From Leptospiraceae bacterium (GTDB lineage Bacteria; Spirochaetota; Leptospiria; Leptospirales; Leptospiraceae): a DNA stretch of 64,000 bases. Of the stretch, positions 27,509-35,479 are shown piece by piece. The notes under the pieces were generated by a model. The model ran no database searches and was not told the DNA's origin. It saw only the letters and a list, made by a program, of their open reading frames with translations. The DNA lies in contig JABTUZ010000002.1 of assembly GCA_015075105.1 (NCBI GenBank), positions 151,001 to 215,000 on the forward strand. The letters are read 5' to 3'. Positions within the stretch are counted from its first letter, which is position 1. Each line of letters begins with the position of its first letter. Made by a program: the position numbers and the translations under genes.

Positions 27509-27763
27509 CTATTTTGAAGTAACTTTAGTTTTTACTTCGTCAACTTTCTTATTCAAATCACCAATTAGGTTTTGAAATCCTTTTACGCCTTCTTCTGCAT
27601 ATTTTCTCAAATTAACCGAAAGTTCTCCATTGTCTTGAGCTCCTTTCGTTGCAAGAGTTTTAAACTCTGATTCAATCTTTGTAATGAGTTTTTCAGCTTC
27701 TGATTTTACTGTAGCAATAGCTCCAATTGTAAAGTTTAATGCATCTTTAATTTCTTTTTCCAT
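27509..27763 (-). CDS. Phasin-like small protein
   Basis: This 84-residue helical protein has regularly spaced hydrophobic residues (LNFTIGAIATVKSEAEKLIT; LRKYAEEGVKGFQNLIGDL; KKVDEVKTKV). It matches the short phasin or phasin-related class that coats polyhydroxyalkanoate granules. The promoter carries two TGC-rich palindromes resembling PhaR operators, which supports the assignment independently. The ribosome site is GAGG. No PHA synthase is in the window. An apolipoprotein-like or stress protein is the alternative. Confidence 0.65.
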   Translation of the reverse strand: MEKEIKDALNFTIGAIATVKSEAEKLITKIESEFKTLATKGAQDNGELSVNLRKYAEEGVKGFQNLIGDLNKKVDEVKTKVTSK

Positions 27764-27784
27764 GCTTGTCCTCGTTTTAATTTA

Positions 27785-27831
27785 TTGTGCGGTGCACAAG
27801 ACAATATTATGCACTGCACAAATTTTGTCTA
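27785..27831 (-). promoter_or_regulatory. Phasin promoter with two PhaR-like operators
   Basis: On the minus strand TAGACA (27831-27826) and TAATAT (27809-27804) are spaced 16 bp. Two palindromes, TTATGC-ACT-GCACAA (27807-27821) and the perfect TTGTGC-GGT-GCACAA (27785-27799), are exactly 22 bp apart. One lies between and over the hexamers, the other over the expected start site. This is a typical repressor arrangement. Confidence 0.65.
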
Positions 27832-27995
27832 TTCTTTTTTTATTTTTTTGCAAGTAAAAATTTTTATTTTTCTTCCTTAGGCATTTTTGAGAAAATAAAA
27901 AGAGTCAAAAAGATCTATCCAAAAGACCGGAAATAAATGTAGAAACCCTTCAGAACAGAGTAAACTACATGAAAACAAAGCTTAGAAAAGCAAAG

Positions 27996-29189
27996 TTATG
28001 CACTTAATAAAAATTTTTCACGAATAGAAATCATTTCTTCCCAGCTTAAAGCGTCCTTTTTTTCTTCTGAGGCAGTCTTAAAAATTGGTTGAAGAAATTC
28101 TGCTTCCTTCTTGTGAATAATAACACCATTCTCCTTAAAAATCTGAATAATTGCAGCCTTCCCGGAGAGGCTTGTAAATTGAATTTTGTCTGTATCTTCT
28201 CTGCCAATAAGCCTGAAGTCTATCGCTCTATAAGCACCTTTCTTCATTGTGTTTGTTTTCGCTACTCCGTCTTGATGAATACCGCTTCGATGGCTTGTAA
28301 TATCTTCTCCAATAATCGGAGCTTTTTCATGGATCGGAATATTCGACATTTTTGAGATAAGTTTAGCGACAGAATAAATTTTATCCATATTTAAACGAAT
28401 ATCCACACCAGAATTGAAAAGTGCACATGCAACTTCATAGGTATTTGTATTTCCTGCACGCTCTCCAAGTCCGTTCAAGGCTGTTTCAAGCTGAACTGCA
28501 CCTGCAAAATAACTTTCTACAGTTGTAGCAGTAGCCATCCCCAAATCATTATGGGTATGAACAGATACGCGAACATGAGAAGGCATCGCATCCACTGCTT
28601 TTTTTACCAAGGATACAAAATCAGAAGGTCTGGTTCTTTCTACCGTGTTCGCCAAGTTTATTATCTCTGCACCTGCTTGGATTGCAGTGTGAAAAGCATC
28701 AATAGAAAAATTAAGCTCTGCTTCAGAATCACCAAAATGCTCCCCGGAAAATTGCACCAAAGCCTTGCCCTTGGAAACCTCTTTCGCATAACGCACTGCA
28801 TTCTCTATATTTTTTAAGACTTCCTTTTCCTCTAATTCAAGAATATACTTTCTTGCAAAAGGACTGATTGGATAAACAATATGTAAGCACGGCTTTTTAC
28901 AAAAACGAATTGCTTCCCACGATAGTTGAATTTCTTTTTCGAATGCACGAGAGAGACTGGAAATCTGAACTTCCGGTGGAGAGATTTTGGCAAGCGATTT
29001 ACAAGAATCAAAATCTGTCTGACTTGCAGATGCAAAACCAACCTCCACGCCTTGGCTTCCTAATTCCAGTAGCGAACGAAATACAATTATCTTTTCTTCC
29101 TTTTGCCAAGGCTTTTTTAAGGCTTGATTTCCGTCTCGTAGGGTAACGTCCATAAAAAACGGGCTGGGAAATTTGCTCTCTTGTTTCAT
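27996..29189 (-). CDS. leuA: 2-isopropylmalate synthase-like enzyme lacking the regulatory domain
   Basis: This 397-residue DRE-TIM metallolyase family member has [16 protein letters not shown] at the N-terminus, [14 protein letters not shown] and [16 protein letters not shown]. Those motifs place it in the isopropylmalate/homocitrate/citramalate synthase group, which condenses acetyl-CoA with a 2-oxo acid. It ends about where the catalytic and subdomain regions end, so the leucine-binding C-terminal domain appears absent. The leader upstream encodes five consecutive leucines before a terminator, so expression is probably controlled by leucine supply; this favours a leucine-pathway role. The ribosome site is AAGGAG. 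Homocitrate or citramalate synthase is the alternative. Confidence 0.8.
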   Translation of the reverse strand: MKQESKFPSPFFMDVTLRDGNQALKKPWQKEEKIIVFRSLLELGSQGVEVGFASASQTDFDSCKSLAKISPPEVQISSLSRAFEKEIQLSWEAIRFCKKPCLHIVYPISPFARKYILELEEKEVLKNIENAVRYAKEVSKGKALVQFSGEHFGDSEAELNFSIDAFHTAIQAGAEIINLANTVERTRPSDFVSLVKKAVDAMPSHVRVSVHTHNDLGMATATTVESYFAGAVQLETALNGLGERAGNTNTYEVACALFNSGVDIRLNMDKIYSVAKLISKMSNIPIHEKAPIIGEDITSHRSGIHQDGVAKTNTMKKGAYRAIDFRLIGREDTDKIQFTSLSGKAAIIQIFKENGVIIHKKEAEFLQPIFKTASEEKKDALSWEEMISIREKFLLSA

Positions 29190-29240
29190 TCAAAGTCTCC
29201 TTCTCCACCCCTCTTCGGGTTTTGGATCAGGGACTCCTGA

Positions 29241-29276
29241 AAAACAAAAAACCCGCTGGAGGAAGGCGGGTTTTTA
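29241..29276 (-). terminator. Attenuator terminator upstream of leuA-like gene
   Basis: On the minus strand AAAAACCCGC (29276-29267) pairs with GCGGG plus following T residues (29257-29248), giving a 10-bp stem and a TTTTTTGTTTTT tract. It lies between the leader peptide stop and the structural gene, so it is a regulatory rather than an end-of-operon terminator. Confidence 0.85.
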
Positions 29277-29294
29277 TTTTACAAAAACATCGCT

Positions 29295-29319
29295 CTTCTT
29301 CTCAAGAAGTGAGAAGAAG
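29295..29319 (-). promoter_or_regulatory. Leader hairpin overlapping the Leu codons
   Basis: CTTCTTCTC and GAGAAGAAG form a perfect 9-bp hairpin with a 7-nt loop. It covers the last Leu codons and the stop of the leader peptide. The 3' arm can also pair, with one bulge, to CTTCCTC in the terminator, giving a candidate antiterminator. Confidence 0.7.
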
Positions 29320-29362
29320 GAGTAGATTGCATGCGAATTGATTGCTTTTGCAAATTTTCATA
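29303..29362 (-). CDS. Leucine leader peptide
   Basis: This 19-residue frame reads MKICKSNQFACNLLLLLTS then TGA. Five successive leucine codons (CTA CTC CTT CTT CTC) sit where a ribosome stalled for charged leucyl-tRNA would alter leader folding. No strong ribosome site precedes the ATG. The upstream gene stop is only about 50 nt away, so the promoter must be within or close to 29363-29411. The layout matches transcription attenuation of amino-acid operons. It is too short to find by ordinary gene calling. Confidence 0.8.
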
Positions 29363-29411
29363 TTAGTATGACTCTACAATCGGCAGAAAGGTTTTAGAAT
29401 CAACCATTTTT

Positions 29412-31634
29412 TTATTTTTTTAGGATCATTTTTTTTGTACAAGATTGAATATTTTTTGCCCCGGTAAGCACCATCGTATTTTTCAACTCAGTCGAATATT
29501 TATTCAATAAAAATTTTACACCCGTCGATCCCCCACCGACTGCATAGATGGCAATCGGGCGACCCACCAGTACTCCATCTGCACCAAGTGCTAACATTTT
29601 GAAAGTATCCATTCCGCTCCTTACTCCACCATCTACTAAAACTGGAATTCTGCCGTTTATTACCTCACAAATGGAAGGCAAGACTCTTGCAGTTCCGGGC
29701 GTGTCGTCTAAAACTCTTCCACCGTGATTGGAAACTACAATGCAATCAGCTCCGGCATCTAATGCGTGCAAAGCGTCTTCCTTAGATAAAATCCCCTTCA
29801 ATATAAAAGGGAGCTTGGTCATCTTTCTAATTTTTTCTAATTCGTTTGTGGTTCTCATAGGTGGATTTTGATTTTTCATAAGCATAGTTTTAAAGTTTAT
29901 TGCATCTATATCCATTCCGACTGCAATTGCTTTTACTCTTTCTGCTTCTGAAAATCTTTCTTTTAAAAGTCCAATGTCTGACCTTGGTTTACAAATTAAA
30001 ATTCCTTTCCCCTGAAATTTTTCTAAAGCTTTTATCATAATAGTATATTTTTCTAATGAAGCCCCGTCCCCGAGCCATCCAATACTTCCTGATTCAACAG
30101 CACCTCTAAGAATAGAGAATGCAAAATCTTCTTCCGTTACCGCAGAATTCATATTTGTAACAGCACCGGTCATTGGAGCAGTCATAATTGGTGATACGCA
30201 TTTTTCACCAAAAAATTGAAATTCAGTGTCGGCTTCTATTCCTTCGCGAATATAAGTTGGCAGAATAGAATACTCTTTGAGCGCAAAAGAATTATCCTGA
30301 AAGGTAAACATATTTCCTATCCCGCCCATACCGGGAACGCCTGACGCACAATCCGTTCCATCGCATACTTTACAAACCCAACAAATTTCCCTTCCAAATC
30401 GGTTTCTTGCATTTTGCTGAATTTCTTTTTCTGTTAGAGAAAAGGAATCATCGCTCTCGAAAGATATTATTTCTTTTGCTTTTTGGAAAATCTCTTCTGC
30501 ACTTTTTAGATCGTTGGCTGAAATAATTATATGCCCTGTCTTTTCAATGTTATTGGTTGGCTCCTTGATAATATCTCCGGGTTTATTCTGGATAAAAATT
30601 TCACACACTCCTTCTATCTTTTTTGCTTCTTCCACTCCCTTAATTGCAAGAAGTTTTCCTGAAGGAGCGAGGAGGGATCTTTCGATAGATACCTTTTTTA
30701 ATACAGGTTCAAGATTATCCGGTGTCTCGCCAAGAGCCACAAGAATAGCAGCGCGATTCAAGTTGACTCCACTCGACAATGGATAAGTAAAAGCAGACAT
30801 AAACCCTCCGGAAAGTCTTGCAGCAATCTCTCCAACTTTTACTCCTGTTTTTGTAACTTTAATATCTCCTTTTCCTGCACCTAATGTAATTCCAAGTGCT
30901 TTCATACCATTTCGCATAACGCTTTCAACTTCTTCTAATATAGAATTCGGAAGAGATGAAGGCATATTGTGTCCCATCTCTATAAAGTAGGGCTCTCTTT
31001 CAATGATCCTATCTGCAATTCCTGTCATATAAATATTTCCACCGAAAGAAAGCGCATCCACAGATAGTTCCGGCCCTTCCATATATTCTTCGAGAATCAT
31101 TTCTCCGGTTGGGCAGAATTTTTTTGCGTGCTTAAAAGCCAATTGCAACTCTTCCCTATTGGTTACTTTGATCACTCCTCTTGCACCCATATTGTCTGCG
31201 GGTTTCATTACAAGAGGAAATGAAAGAAAGTCTAACGCATCTCTCGCATCCTGAATACTCCAAATAGGATAAAATCCGGGAATAGGGACGTTATGATCTT
31301 TGAGTCGCTTTCGCATTTTTATTTTATTGGAGGCAGCTTCAGCATCCACATAACGTATCCCGGGTAAGTTTAGAGAATTGGCAACTGCGGCAACAGTCAT
31401 ACTTGCATCTGTTCCTGCCGTAATAACTGCATGGATTCCGTGTTTTTCAGAAAATCTTTTTGCCTCACGCACCATTCCTTCTACATCTTTTGTACTCATT
31501 ATGATCTGATAGTCAGAAATTTTAAACCCTAATGAGTCAGGGTTCATATCTGCGACTACGGTTTTTAAACCCATTGTCTTTGCAGTTTGAATTACAGGAA
31601 CTTGAAGTAAGCCCCCGCCAATAATAAAAATCAT
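29412..31634 (-). CDS. ATP-grasp ligase fused to FMN-dependent alpha-hydroxyacid dehydrogenase
   Basis: The N-terminal 400 residues form an ATP-grasp enzyme (MIFIIGGGLLQVPVIQ; FPLVMKPADNMGARGV; MILEEYMEGPELSVDA; GEIAARLSGGFMS). The C-terminal 340 or so are an FMN-dependent dehydrogenase/oxidase domain with a cysteine cluster (CWVCKVCDGTDC), GMGGIGNM, VVSNHGGRVLDD and LVDGGVRSGMDTFKMLALGADGVLVG (read in parts). ATG 31634 fits the ATP-grasp N-terminus; a TTG at 31658 is possible. The fusion suggests one pathway joining an ATP-dependent ligation to oxidation of a 2-hydroxy or related acid. The substrate is unknown. It follows mnmA by about 40 bp. Confidence 0.8.
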   Translation of the reverse strand: MIFIIGGGLLQVPVIQTAKTMGLKTVVADMNPDSLGFKISDYQIIMSTKDVEGMVREAKRFSEKHGIHAVITAGTDASMTVAAVANSLNLPGIRYVDAEAASNKIKMRKRLKDHNVPIPGFYPIWSIQDARDALDFLSFPLVMKPADNMGARGVIKVTNREELQLAFKHAKKFCPTGEMILEEYMEGPELSVDALSFGGNIYMTGIADRIIEREPYFIEMGHNMPSSLPNSILEEVESVMRNGMKALGITLGAGKGDIKVTKTGVKVGEIAARLSGGFMSAFTYPLSSGVNLNRAAILVALGETPDNLEPVLKKVSIERSLLAPSGKLLAIKGVEEAKKIEGVCEIFIQNKPGDIIKEPTNNIEKTGHIIISANDLKSAEEIFQKAKEIISFESDDSFSLTEKEIQQNARNRFGREICWVCKVCDGTDCASGVPGMGGIGNMFTFQDNSFALKEYSILPTYIREGIEADTEFQFFGEKCVSPIMTAPMTGAVTNMNSAVTEEDFAFSILRGAVESGSIGWLGDGASLEKYTIMIKALEKFQGKGILICKPRSDIGLLKERFSEAERVKAIAVGMDIDAINFKTMLMKNQNPPMRTTNELEKIRKMTKLPFILKGILSKEDALHALDAGADCIVVSNHGGRVLDDTPGTARVLPSICEVINGRIPVLVDGGVRSGMDTFKMLALGADGVLVGRPIAIYAVGGGSTGVKFLLNKYSTELKNTMVLTGAKNIQSCTKKMILKK

Positions 31635-31673
31635 TCTTCCGCGATGTTGAAAGCTCAAAATTCTATACCGATA

Positions 31674-32798
31674 TTAATTTATTTTCTTGAGGGATTTTCT
31701 TTGGATTCCTGTCTTTTCAATGGTTCCTCCAAATAATATATAATCGCCCTCTAAAGGAAAGAATACAGCAGACTGTCCGGGAGTCACCCCTTTTACGTTT
31801 TCCAAGGGTGTTACACTACAACTATTTTCTTCAAAAGAAACAAGGCATTCTATAGGTTTATGCCTATAACGAATTTGAACTCGGCACCGCAACGAATGGT
31901 TTTTCATTTTAGGCTCCATTCCTTGAAAATTTATGGAGCCAACCCTGAAAGATTCAGAATACATTTCGGACTCTTCACCGAGAATTACAGTACCATCGTC
32001 TTCAATACTGATTACAAAAAGTGGGGTTGACCAAGATATTCCAAGCCCCTTTCTCTGCCCTATAGTAAAATTTTCTTTTCCAGAATGCTCGCCAATCACT
32101 TTCCCGTTGACTAATTTAAAATATCCTGATGTGAATTGTACATCTTTCTTTTTTAGAAATACTCGATAATCATTTTCCGGGATAAAGCAAATTTCTTGGG
32201 ATTCCAATTTCTCAGCTACCGATAGATTGTACTTTCTTGCAATAGAGCGAACTTCTTCTTTTTGCATATTTCCAAGCGGAAAGATCGTATTTGCAAGATT
32301 ATCCTGTGAAAGTCCATATAGATAATAGGCTTGGTTTTTTTTGGAATCTGCTCCAAAGGATACCGCATAACGTCCATTAACGGATTTGATTTTTGCATAA
32401 TGACCTGTCGCAATCTTGGAAATTCCCAAGGCTTTGGCTTTTTGGAATAAAGCTCCAAATTTTACAAAAGTATTGCACTCTACACAGGGGTTTGGTGTCA
32501 GTCCGTCTTGGTAGTCATTGATAAATCGATCAATAACTCTTTTTTGGAATACTTCTTCCATCTTAACAATATAGAAAGGTATATTCAATCGCAACCCTAC
32601 TGATCTCGCATCACTTACATCTTCAGGAGAACAACATGATTTTTTTTTGGGATTGCAAGCACCTGACTCATAGTCCCAAGTACGAATATTTACCCCGATT
32701 ACCTCATACCCTTCTTCTAATAAAATTCCTGCAGCAACAGAGCTGTCAACGCCACCACTCATGGCAACAACTATCCTTTCTTTGTTTTTTTTAGTCAT
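31674..32798 (-). CDS. mnmA: tRNA-specific 2-thiouridylase MnmA
   Basis: MnmA inserts sulfur at U34 of Lys, Glu and Gln tRNAs using ATP. The 374-residue protein has the PP-loop VVAMSGGVDSSVAAG, first catalytic Cys in TPNPCVECN (about residue 100), second Cys in SQEICFIP (about 200), and FTIGQRKGLGI. The start overlaps the upstream lipoprotein gene stop by 8 bp, so translation is coupled. Length and motif order are standard. Confidence 0.95.
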   Translation of the reverse strand: MTKKNKERIVVAMSGGVDSSVAAGILLEEGYEVIGVNIRTWDYESGACNPKKKSCCSPEDVSDARSVGLRLNIPFYIVKMEEVFQKRVIDRFINDYQDGLTPNPCVECNTFVKFGALFQKAKALGISKIATGHYAKIKSVNGRYAVSFGADSKKNQAYYLYGLSQDNLANTIFPLGNMQKEEVRSIARKYNLSVAEKLESQEICFIPENDYRVFLKKKDVQFTSGYFKLVNGKVIGEHSGKENFTIGQRKGLGISWSTPLFVISIEDDGTVILGEESEMYSESFRVGSINFQGMEPKMKNHSLRCRVQIRYRHKPIECLVSFEENSCSVTPLENVKGVTPGQSAVFFPLEGDYILFGGTIEKTGIQRKSLKKIN

Positions 32799-33732
32799 AG
32801 GTGCAGATTTTTTTTTTCTTTTTATAATAGATTTTTTTTTCGGAATAACTTATAACGATTTCATTTTTTTCTAACCAGTTCATACCAATTAGACCGGTTA
32901 TATTTTCATTTTTTAGAGTGTTTAGATGAAAAGTATTTTTTCCTGTTAGAAATTCCGGGTTATTGAAACAATTCTCTTTTGAAAGGATGCACCCAATTTT
33001 AGCAATTCGAGTTTCAGTTGTTGAAATATTGCCCAAGGAATCAAAATATCGAGACCTTCGTCCGCTACGAAACTCCTTTTCTTCTGCTTCATTTTGCACA
33101 ATGAAGGAAAGACCAGACCCTGTATCCAATAAAAAATTTTTCTTCTTCAACCCATCTATGTATGTATCAACTACAATATAATTTTCTATAAATCGAATGG
33201 GAGTTCCATTAAAACCATGATCTGATAAACTTATCAATCGATTCTTTTTTAGAAAATATATAGATTTAGGAAAATTCAAAACTAAATCAAATTCAGAAAG
33301 TAAATTATTCCCAATAATTCCATCAAATTGAAAGAACTCAGGAAATTGAGTCGCAATAAATTTTTTATTTTCAAAGATTATGCTTTCTTCTTGAAAAACA
33401 TCTAAAAATATTTCAGAATATTTTATATCAGAATAAGAGTTTAATGATTTTAATTGCATTTGTAAAACTTGAGACTTTTCTAATTCAGGAAATTTATTTT
33501 TATTCAATAGAGATAGATTTGAGCCTGTATCAATTACAAATCGAAGTTTTCTTTTATTGGAATCTTTGAAAGGATGAGTGCCCACTTCGAGCACTATGGT
33601 TGGAAGTGAATCAATGGATGATATTGAAAAATAAAATCCATCATAATTTTTGTCTTTAAGAATTGAACTAAATGAAGCTCTACACTGGACTACGCAAATA
33701 AGACAAATTATCAAACCAATTTTTTTATACAT
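32791..33732 (-). CDS. Aspartic-protease-like lipoprotein with two DTGS motifs
   Basis: The 313-residue protein has a lipoprotein signal peptide; the Cys at position 17 in VVQC is the likely lipidation site. Two active-site-like motifs follow: VIDTGSNLSLL near residue 90 and LLDTGSGLSFI near residue 205. Between and after them are flap-like strands and a GLIGMNWLEK segment near the C-terminus typical of retropepsin-like folds. Both catalytic Asp residues are on one chain, so it could act as a monomeric, pepsin-like protease in the envelope. It is coupled to mnmA by an 8-bp overlap. The substrate is unknown. Confidence 0.75.
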   Translation of the reverse strand: MYKKIGLIICLICVVQCRASFSSILKDKNYDGFYFSISSIDSLPTIVLEVGTHPFKDSNKRKLRFVIDTGSNLSLLNKNKFPELEKSQVLQMQLKSLNSYSDIKYSEIFLDVFQEESIIFENKKFIATQFPEFFQFDGIIGNNLLSEFDLVLNFPKSIYFLKKNRLISLSDHGFNGTPIRFIENYIVVDTYIDGLKKKNFLLDTGSGLSFIVQNEAEEKEFRSGRRSRYFDSLGNISTTETRIAKIGCILSKENCFNNPEFLTGKNTFHLNTLKNENITGLIGMNWLEKNEIVISYSEKKIYYKKKKKICTYD

Positions 33733-33935
33733 TTGTGATTAGAACACCGGGTATAATCAATCACGCAATCTTTATATTCGATATTTGTCTTTTTGTCTTT
33801 TTCTCTATATTCTATAAAACAAGAATATGGAGCAAAGCTATACTCACCCCTAAATAATGCCCTGTCTTGAATTCTCTCAATAAAACTAACGCTCTGATCT
33901 CCGGACCAGTTTGAAATCTTTAATGCAACACTCAT
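33711..33935 (-). CDS. Small hypothetical cysteine-containing protein
   Basis: The 74-residue frame starts at an ATG with GGGAG upstream and overlaps the lipoprotein gene by 22 bp. The product (begins MSVALKISNWSGDQSV; contains YSCFIEYREKD and Cys in CVIDYTRCSNHKC) has four cysteines in the C-terminal half. There is no signal peptide and no recognised family. Position and ribosome site favour a real gene leading the lipoprotein-mnmA unit, though coding evidence is limited by length. Confidence 0.5.
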   Translation of the reverse strand: MSVALKISNWSGDQSVSFIERIQDRALFRGEYSFAPYSCFIEYREKDKKTNIEYKDCVIDYTRCSNHKCIKKLV

Positions 33936-33978
33936 AGAAATCTCCCGATATTTTACTAATCGGTATTTCTAAAAATTT

Positions 33979-35043
33979 CTAAAGACAAACTGTTCTGTTT
34001 CTACCTCCGTGTTTTGCTTGATAGAGAGCCTTGTCTGCTCTTTCGATAAGCTCTTTGTTGTTTTTATCATTCGGATGAAACTCTGTAACCCCAACACTGA
34101 TAGTTACCCTTAAATCTTCACCTGTATTTGGATTTTTGACAACTGTAGATTCTATCGCTTTACGAATTTTCTCTCCCATTTCAAACCCTTCTTCCATAGA
34201 GGCACCGGGCATTACTACGCAAAATTCTTCTCCACCGTAACGAGCAGGAATATCATTTTTTCTTGCGGACTCGATTAGTTTTTTTGCTACTTCAATAAGT
34301 ACAACGTCTCCTGCCTGATGTCCATAGGTATCGTTGAACACCTTGAACTTATCAACGTCTGTGAAAAGTAGTGCTAACTTTGAATTTTTCTTTCTACATC
34401 TGTCCATTTCTTCTCTTAACTTGGATTGAAAATAATGGTGGATTTTTAACTGAGTCATCATGTCCACAGTTGCTAGTTCATACAATCTGGAATTTTCTAC
34501 AGCAATTCCAGCAAGACCGGCTAAGGTTGATAGAAAATCTTTTTCTGATTCTTCAAAGTCACTCATACTCATTTTTTCGCCGAGCACGAGTAAACCATTT
34601 ACCTTCCCTTTTGCACTAAGAGGAACCATAAGCTCTACACCATGATTCTTGAAATAATCAATTTCCGAGTTTGGGATAGAGTCATTTTCTTCTAATTTAT
34701 TTAATGTGATCGCCTTGGGCCTTTGCTCAAAAAAATGAATTAAAGGAGAATCAATCATGATCTTTTTACTCTCATCTTCTTTTGAAAACTCAAATCCTTT
34801 ATGACTTAAATCTAAAGTGAAATGATCTGCGTCCACATCCGGCGCGAGATAAATTGCCGCTTTAAGGGTTTGTAACTGAGCAAGACAAATATTTAAAATA
34901 GCGTCTATCAAATACTTATAATCTAATGTAGAATTTAATGCTTTACTTATATCGATAAGCTGCCTTTGATCATAAATTTTCTTCTCATACTGCTCAATTG
35001 CTGTTTCAATGCTATCTGATTGTTTCAAGACTTTTTTTCCCAT
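33979..35043 (-). CDS. GAF-GGDEF diguanylate cyclase
   Basis: The 354-residue cytosolic protein has an N-terminal helical segment, a GAF domain (about 40-185) and a C-terminal GGDEF domain with the active-site loop RYGGEEFCVVMPG (about 272), plus FTDVDKFKVFNDTYGHQAGD for metal and GTP binding. It should make cyclic-di-GMP under GAF control. There is no EAL domain and no clear RxxD inhibitory site five residues upstream of the loop. The gene is monocistronic; the tRNA promoter region 35044-35282 lies upstream. Confidence 0.9.
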   Translation of the reverse strand: MGKKVLKQSDSIETAIEQYEKKIYDQRQLIDISKALNSTLDYKYLIDAILNICLAQLQTLKAAIYLAPDVDADHFTLDLSHKGFEFSKEDESKKIMIDSPLIHFFEQRPKAITLNKLEENDSIPNSEIDYFKNHGVELMVPLSAKGKVNGLLVLGEKMSMSDFEESEKDFLSTLAGLAGIAVENSRLYELATVDMMTQLKIHHYFQSKLREEMDRCRKKNSKLALLFTDVDKFKVFNDTYGHQAGDVVLIEVAKKLIESARKNDIPARYGGEEFCVVMPGASMEEGFEMGEKIRKAIESTVVKNPNTGEDLRVTISVGVTEFHPNDKNNKELIERADKALYQAKHGGRNRTVCL

Positions 35044-35243
35044 ATAAATTACTCCAATTTTTTTATAATATAGAGAAATACAATTAGATTTCTACCTTTT
35101 TTTTGTTAATTTAAAAAATGGCACACCTATAAAAAACCATTCTGCAAATACAAATATGCAAAAATTCAGATAAACTTGACTTTTCTAATCAACAAACTCG
35201 TCTGTTTTAGGGTTTTTACGCAAAGTTTAAATTTAGAAACATA

Positions 35244-35271
35244 TTGACCTTTTAAGCAATTCTAATATTAT
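35244..35271 (+). promoter_or_regulatory. Promoter of the initiator tRNA gene
   Basis: TTGACC (35244-35249) and TATTAT (35266-35271) are spaced 16 bp, putting the start site a few nucleotides before the tRNA 5' end at 35283. Nothing else is seen in 35044-35243. Confidence 0.6.
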
Positions 35272-35282
35272 GACATTTATAT

Positions 35283-35355
<73 letters not shown>

Positions 35356-35479
35356 GAATTCAAGCCAATTTTCTTTTTTTCAATTTTAAAAATAATCAAA
35401 CAAAGCCTTTATCTATTCGTTTGAAATGTAAGAAAACAATTTGTTTGACTACAAAACTATTTTACGAAAAATAAACAAC

